Assembly (NCBI GenBank): GCA_038245795.1
Contig: JBBRSC010000147.1
Location: forward strand, 1 to 8,343
Direction of reading: 5' to 3'
DNA: 8,343 nt
Origin: JBBRSC01 sp038245795
GTDB taxonomy: Bacteria > Actinomycetota > Acidimicrobiia > Acidimicrobiales > Microtrichaceae
The notes below the pieces were generated by a model that worked only from the letters and a program-made list of their open reading frames with translations, searched no databases and was not told the origin of the DNA. This document shows, one piece after another, positions 7,954-8,343 of the stretch; within the stretch, counting starts at the first letter, position 1; every line of letters starts with the position of its first letter. The position numbers and the translations under genes were made by a program.

Positions 7954-8343
7954 TCTGGACCTGGATGGCGCCGGTGATCCCAGGTTGGGTCACGACCTCG
8001 AAGGTGAGCGACACCGCTGAGGGTTGGCGGATCCGTACCTGGCCGCCAGGTGCAATGACTCCAGTGCCCTGGTTGGGATCGTCTTTGGCGACGTTGGTGA
8101 ACCGAATCTCCTGGGGTACCGCCGTCTCGTTCTTGAAGACGAGCTCCTTGGCAACCTCAGCCATCGCCTGTTTCGGCACAATGGAGCCGTCTTTGATGAT
8201 GACGTCGTTCGTGAGTGTGAAACCAGCACCCGAATCGGTGTCCGTCGGATCGGTGGTCGGTGGTGCGGTCGACTCGGCGGTGGCGATCGTGCCGGCCTTG
8301 GAGTCGTTGGAACAGCCGGTGACAGGTGCGATGGCGAGGCCGA
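7943..8343 (-). CDS. Lipoprotein with cupredoxin-like domain, N-terminus cut by window edge
   Basis: The frame stays open to the right window edge, so the start and most of the signal peptide are missing; 132 residues and a TAG stop are visible. Near the visible start, APVTGC fits a lipobox, with the lipidated cysteine encoded at 8312-8314. About 25 residues rich in Thr, Ser, Pro and Asp follow (for example STAPPTTDPTDTDSG), as expected of a linker outside the membrane. The remaining ~90 residues alternate like a beta-sandwich (KELVFKNET, PQEIRFTN, TGVIAPGGQVRI, LTFEVVTQPGITGAIQV), which recalls cupredoxin-like domains. There is no histidine and no cysteine after the lipidated one, so copper binding is unlikely. 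A GTG at 8177-8179 could start a 78-residue protein, but the in-frame lipobox upstream argues against it. It overlaps the next gene by 11 bases. The lipoprotein call is fairly firm; the fold is inferred and the role unknown. Confidence 0.8.
   Translation of the reverse strand, partial: GLAIAPVTGCSNDSKAGTIATAESTAPPTTDPTDTDSGAGFTLTNDVIIKDGSIVPKQAMAEVAKELVFKNETAVPQEIRFTNVAKDDPNQGTGVIAPGGQVRIRQPSAVSLTFEVVTQPGITGAIQVQNAE

Noticed and set aside
1..8343. Frequent GATC/CGATCG motifs as possible repeats or regulatory sites
   Set aside because: They fall inside codons for Asp, Ile and Arg across all genes with no regular spacing, and follow from codon choice in GC-rich DNA.

Overview
The window is GC-rich with strong G/C preference at third codon positions. 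The gene families present (group 2 and group 4 glycosyltransferases, a sulfotransferase, two small lipoproteins) suit a free-living high-GC actinobacterium. Acidimicrobiia such as Ilumatobacter relatives seem plausible to me, but that is a guess from style, not from a marker gene.

All real coding sequence lies on the minus strand, so transcription runs from high to low coordinates. The order is: (1) a lipoprotein with a cupredoxin-like fold, cut at its N-terminus by the right window edge (7943-8343); (2) a 157-residue lipoprotein of unknown function (7480-7953); (3) an 860-residue membrane protein joining a glycoside-hydrolase barrel to a GT2 glycosyltransferase (4901-7483); (4) an 831-residue protein joining a sulfotransferase domain, a putative coiled coil and a degenerate GT2-like domain (2409-4904); (5) a glycosyltransferase of at least 804 residues with one GT4 and two GT2 domains, cut at its C-terminus by the left edge (1-2412).

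The genes are packed without gaps. The first pair overlaps by 11 bases and the other three junctions are four-base overlaps (GTGA, ATGA, ATGA). This is best read as one translationally coupled operon whose promoter and terminator lie outside the window. No RNA gene, mobile element, CRISPR array or intergenic stretch is visible.

Taken together, genes 3-5 look like part of a locus that builds, and possibly sulfates, a cell-surface polysaccharide or glycoconjugate. The lipoproteins would sit on the outer face of the membrane, with no visible catalytic motif. The least ordinary features are the sulfotransferase fused to a glycosyltransferase-like domain that has lost its metal-binding and acidic motifs, and the hydrolase domain predicted to lie in the cytosol on the same chain as a GT2 enzyme. 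The individual domains are known families. I see no wholly new system, but the combination merits comparison with other genomes.
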